Assembly (NCBI GenBank): GCA_947477655.1
Contig: CANJTS010000014.1
Coordinates: 1-7,645, forward strand
Length of the DNA: 7,645 bases
Direction of reading: 5' to 3'
From: CAILUG01 sp903844415
Lineage (GTDB): Bacteria > Pseudomonadota > Gammaproteobacteria > Pseudomonadales > Pseudohongiellaceae
Positions 6,376 to 7,645 of the stretch are shown here, in pieces; positions within the stretch are counted from its first letter, which is position 1, and each line of letters starts with the position of its first letter. Under the pieces are notes generated by a model. It did not search any database. It was given only the letters and a program-made list of their open reading frames with translations, and had not been told where the DNA came from. The translations under genes and the position numbers were made by a program.

Positions 6376-6484
6376 GAACAAACTAGGAACAAAGCAGGAA
6401 CAAAGCAGGAACAAACTAGGAACAAACTAGGAACAAACTAGGAACAAACTAGGAACAAACTAGGAACAAACTAGGAACAAACTA
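6364..6484. repeat. Tandem array of eleven 11-bp repeats, consensus GGAACAAACTA
   Basis: Eleven units follow without spacers from 6364 to 6484. Nine are exactly GGAACAAACTA; units 3 and 4 (6386-6407) are both GGAACAAAGCA. A decayed twelfth unit (GGAACAGTGCT, 6485-6495) and a GGGAACAAGG echo follow. The period is close to one turn of B-DNA, so the same face is presented about eleven times. This suits cooperative protein binding as in iterons, parS-like or recombinase accessory sites. Nine CTAG tetramers are created at the junctions. Because 11 is not a multiple of 3 and CTAG carries TAG on both strands, all six frames meet stops within a few consensus units. Unit 1 supplies the stop of the upstream gene. 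The function is unknown; binding by an element-encoded protein is inferred. Confidence 0.95.
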
Positions 6485-6508
6485 GGAACAGTGCTTGGGA
6501 ACAAGGTT

Positions 6509-6529
6509 TGGCGTTAATACTAGACGCCA
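6509..6529. repeat. Inverted repeat TGGCGT-N9-ACGCCA just after the array
   Basis: Perfect 6-bp arms flank a 9-base loop that contains another CTAG. It starts 24 bp after the last full 11-bp unit. There is no T-run, so it is not a standard terminator. It may be an operator, a recombination-related site or an RNA hairpin that ends the operon transcript inefficiently. Confidence 0.5.
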
Positions 6530-6597
6530 GAAGGGCTGCAAAAGGATTCCAGTGCACGGCAGTAAAACCACACTATTACCCTGTAACACGATAAAGC

Positions 6598-6637
6598 AGT
6601 AAGACAGTAAGACAGTAAGACAGTAATACAGTAAAGC
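6598..6637. repeat. Short tandem array of 8-bp repeats, consensus AGTAAGAC
   Basis: Three exact copies of AGTAAGAC (6598-6621) are followed by AGTAATAC and AGTAAAGC. A further relative, AGTAAAAC, stands alone at 6561-6568. The array is unrelated in sequence and period to the 11-bp array about 110 bp upstream. No ORF crosses it. It could be a binding array or slippage-generated DNA; the sequence alone does not decide. Confidence 0.85.
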
Positions 6638-6689
6638 AATCACACAATCGCGCTATGACATGCAGTATGGGTAGTCAGAGAGGTGGCAC

Positions 6690-6770
6690 ATGAAAGGGTC
6701 AGATCATAGCGAGGCAATATATGAATGCTTCGGTATAACTGGTCGATCGTTCCAGTCAGTGATAAAATAG
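6690..6770 (+). CDS. Possible small protein of 26 residues
   Basis: An ATG at 6690 follows AGAGGTGG (6679-6686), a fair ribosome binding site though only 3-4 bp away. It opens 26 codons ending in TAG (MKGSDHSEAIYECFG... to VIK). The composition is balanced and non-repetitive. It lies 31 bp before the DUF5681 gene in the same direction, so it could be a leader peptide or a small element protein. I do not recognise it, and an ORF this short can arise by chance. Confidence 0.3.
   Translation: MKGSDHSEAIYECFGITGRSFQSVIK
6738..6756. promoter_or_regulatory. Dyad ACTGG-N9-CCAGT upstream of the DUF5681 gene
   Basis: The 5-bp arms enclose the palindrome CGATCG (6744-6749). The site lies about 45 bp before the ATG at 6802 and just before TAAAAT (6763-6768), a possible -10 box without a good -35. 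It resembles an operator for a dimeric regulator such as a phage-type repressor, and it overlaps the end of the possible small ORF. Function is inferred. Confidence 0.3.
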
Positions 6771-6801
6771 GCACCTGAAAACTACAGTGGGAATACAGCC
6801 T

Positions 6802-7227
6802 ATGACAGCCTTTTTAGCAGGACAATCAGGCAACCCTATGGGTAGGCCTAAGGGTTCAAGGAATCGAGCTACAAGGCTTCGTGAGAGCCTCTGGGACGAC
6901 CTTCCTGAGCTGATCGAGAAGACCCGTCAGTTAGCCAAAGAGGGTGACATGGTAGCGATGCGGTTATTGCTTGAAAGGACTCTGCCGGCGGTTAAAGGAT
7001 CGACTGCAACAGTTGAACTCCCAGAGCTGGAGATGGCGATTACCACGACAGAAAAAGCCGATGCGGTGGTTGCAGCGATAGGACGGGGAGAAATCGCCCC
7101 TGAGATTGGCTCAACACTCCTGACGGCTCTAGGAACGCTGTCTAAGATTCGAGAAGTGGATGACCTTACCCGACGACTTGAGGTGCTTGAAAATGCTGAC
7201 TCTAAAAAAACGCATCCAGCGGCTTGA
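6802..7227 (+). CDS. DUF5681 domain protein, mobile-element associated
   Basis: The ATG at 6802 gives 141 residues beginning MTAFLAGQSGNPMGRPKGSRNRAT, the glycine/arginine motif (residues 7-24) typical of DUF5681 proteins. The GTG at 6787 would add five residues but is less likely, because it overlaps the only purine-rich sequence (GTGGGA) that could serve the ATG. The rest is helical: a segment LRESLWDDLPELIEKTRQLAKEGDMVAMRLLLERTLPA, then ELPELEMAITTTEKADAVVAAIGRGEIAPEIGSTLLTALG, and a C-terminal coiled-coil-like piece (EVDDLTRRLEVLE). DUF5681 proteins are common in prophages, often near terminase genes, and have been compared with small terminase subunits. No large terminase is in this window, so a DNA-binding role in an element or satellite is an inference. 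It overlaps the next gene by 35 bp. Confidence 0.82.
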   Translation: MTAFLAGQSGNPMGRPKGSRNRATRLRESLWDDLPELIEKTRQLAKEGDMVAMRLLLERTLPAVKGSTATVELPELEMAITTTEKADAVVAAIGRGEIAPEIGSTLLTALGTLSKIREVDDLTRRLEVLENADSKKTHPAA

Positions 7228-7423
7228 AGTTACTAATCCAACGTCTGTTTTCTGGTTTATCCATCTCATAACTGCCACACAAGCTGAATTCAGGGGATAC
7301 AAAGTCTCGTGGCCGGATTCAGAGGAGGTCTTTAGCGGGGAAGACAGGCTTGCCTTACAGAATCAGATTGAATCCGCGGGTAAGGCTCGTCAACTCTCCC
7401 AAGCAATCCTTGCTCAAATGTGA
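7193..7423 (+). CDS. Small hypothetical protein paired with the DUF5681 gene, 76 residues
   Basis: The ATG at 7193 is preceded by GAGGTG (7180-7185) at 7-bp spacing. The upstream in-frame ATG at 7160 lacks such a site and would deepen the overlap, so 7193 is preferred. The protein starts MLTLKKRIQRLEV, a basic amphipathic helix often seen at the head of small phage-type proteins. It continues with FWFIHLITATQAEFRGYKVSW, and its acidic second half ends in QIESAGKARQLSQAILAQM. The 35-bp overlap with the DUF5681 gene in another frame points to coupled translation and perhaps a physical partnership. I do not recognise a family. It is convergent with the recombinase gene, 71 bp away, with no clear terminator between them. 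Confidence 0.7.
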   Translation: MLTLKKRIQRLEVTNPTSVFWFIHLITATQAEFRGYKVSWPDSEEVFSGEDRLALQNQIESAGKARQLSQAILAQM

Positions 7424-7494
7424 GTGTTTGTTTTACACCAGTAGCTTAGGGGTATGAAGGGTATTGTTAAGGACGATATAAAACTGTCTCTATG

Positions 7495-7645
7495 CTAGTG
7501 AGTTACCTGCACCAGTTGCACATCCCCCACATGCTTGGGCAGCGACAGCAACAAAGGCACTGCCCTGAACACCACGTTGGCGGCCTCAAGCAGGGTGTCT
7601 TGGCTCAAGTGAGCATAGCGCTGGGTGGTCTTGATTTGGGTATGG
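7495..7645 (-). CDS. Tyrosine recombinase (phage-type integrase), C-terminal 49 codons only
   Basis: Read on the minus strand, the window edge gives HTQIKTTQRYAHLSQDTL, the classic end of the tyrosine recombinase catalytic domain. The first residue is the His of the conserved (L)GH box, and the catalytic Tyr is encoded at 7615-7617. The protein continues LLEAANVVFRA and stops at TAG (complement of 7495-7497), about 40 residues after the Tyr. The rest, including the two catalytic arginines, lies beyond the right edge. Enzymes of this family cut and rejoin DNA through a 3'-phosphotyrosine at att sites, or at dif for XerC/D. The neighbouring AlpA and DUF5681 genes favour an element integrase. 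Its 3' end faces the small gene at 7193. Confidence 0.9.
   Translation of the reverse strand, partial: HTQIKTTQRYAHLSQDTLLEAANVVFRAVPLLLSLPKHVGDVQLVQVTH

Noticed and set aside
6364..6484. CRISPR array
   Set aside because: The 11-bp units abut without unique spacers, and no cas gene is present.
7424..7438. Hairpin GTGT-N7-ACAC between the convergent genes as a terminator
   Set aside because: A 4-bp stem is too weak, and no T-run follows.

Overview
The window looks like chromosomal DNA of a Gram-negative bacterium, most likely a freshwater or soil betaproteobacterium (Burkholderiales type). This rests on the style of the giant surface protein, the strong Shine-Dalgarno sites and an AlpA/DUF5681/tyrosine-recombinase gene set. 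It is family-level recognition by eye, and no species can be named.

Left part (1-4185): the 3' portion of a very large, Thr/Ala/Gly-rich gene for a calcium-binding (RTX-type), S-layer-like protein, probably exported by a type I system. It is open at the left edge, so the true start lies outside the window. It is followed by two closely spaced hairpins, the second with a T-run, and about 140 bp further on by a third hairpin terminator. No gene is visible between 4186 and 4585.

Middle part (4586-6375): an unrecognised 200-residue protein gene, then a tightly packed operon of three genes. These are an AlpA-family helix-turn-helix regulator with an extended Shine-Dalgarno sequence, an 84-residue four-cysteine protein that overlaps it by ATGA, and a 204-residue protein that begins directly after the preceding stop. 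The last gene ends inside the first unit of a tandem array of eleven 11-bp repeats.

Repeat region (6364-6801): the 11-bp array (consensus GGAACAAACTA), an inverted repeat just after it, a second and unrelated 8-bp array (AGTAAGAC), a possible 26-residue small ORF and another dyad. This stretch is largely non-coding and is the most unusual part of the window.

Right part (6802-7645): a DUF5681 gene with an N-terminal GQSGNP-GRPKGSRN motif, an overlapping gene for a 76-residue protein, and, convergent on the minus strand, the last 49 codons of a tyrosine recombinase including its catalytic Tyr.

Taken together, 4586 to beyond 7645 reads as a compact integrative element or satellite-like island next to a surface-protein gene. 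I infer that AlpA controls element genes, the recombinase moves it, and the repeat arrays are cis-acting sites for one of its DNA-binding proteins. No capsid, terminase large subunit, replicase or conjugation gene is visible in the window. The element's outer boundaries were not found.
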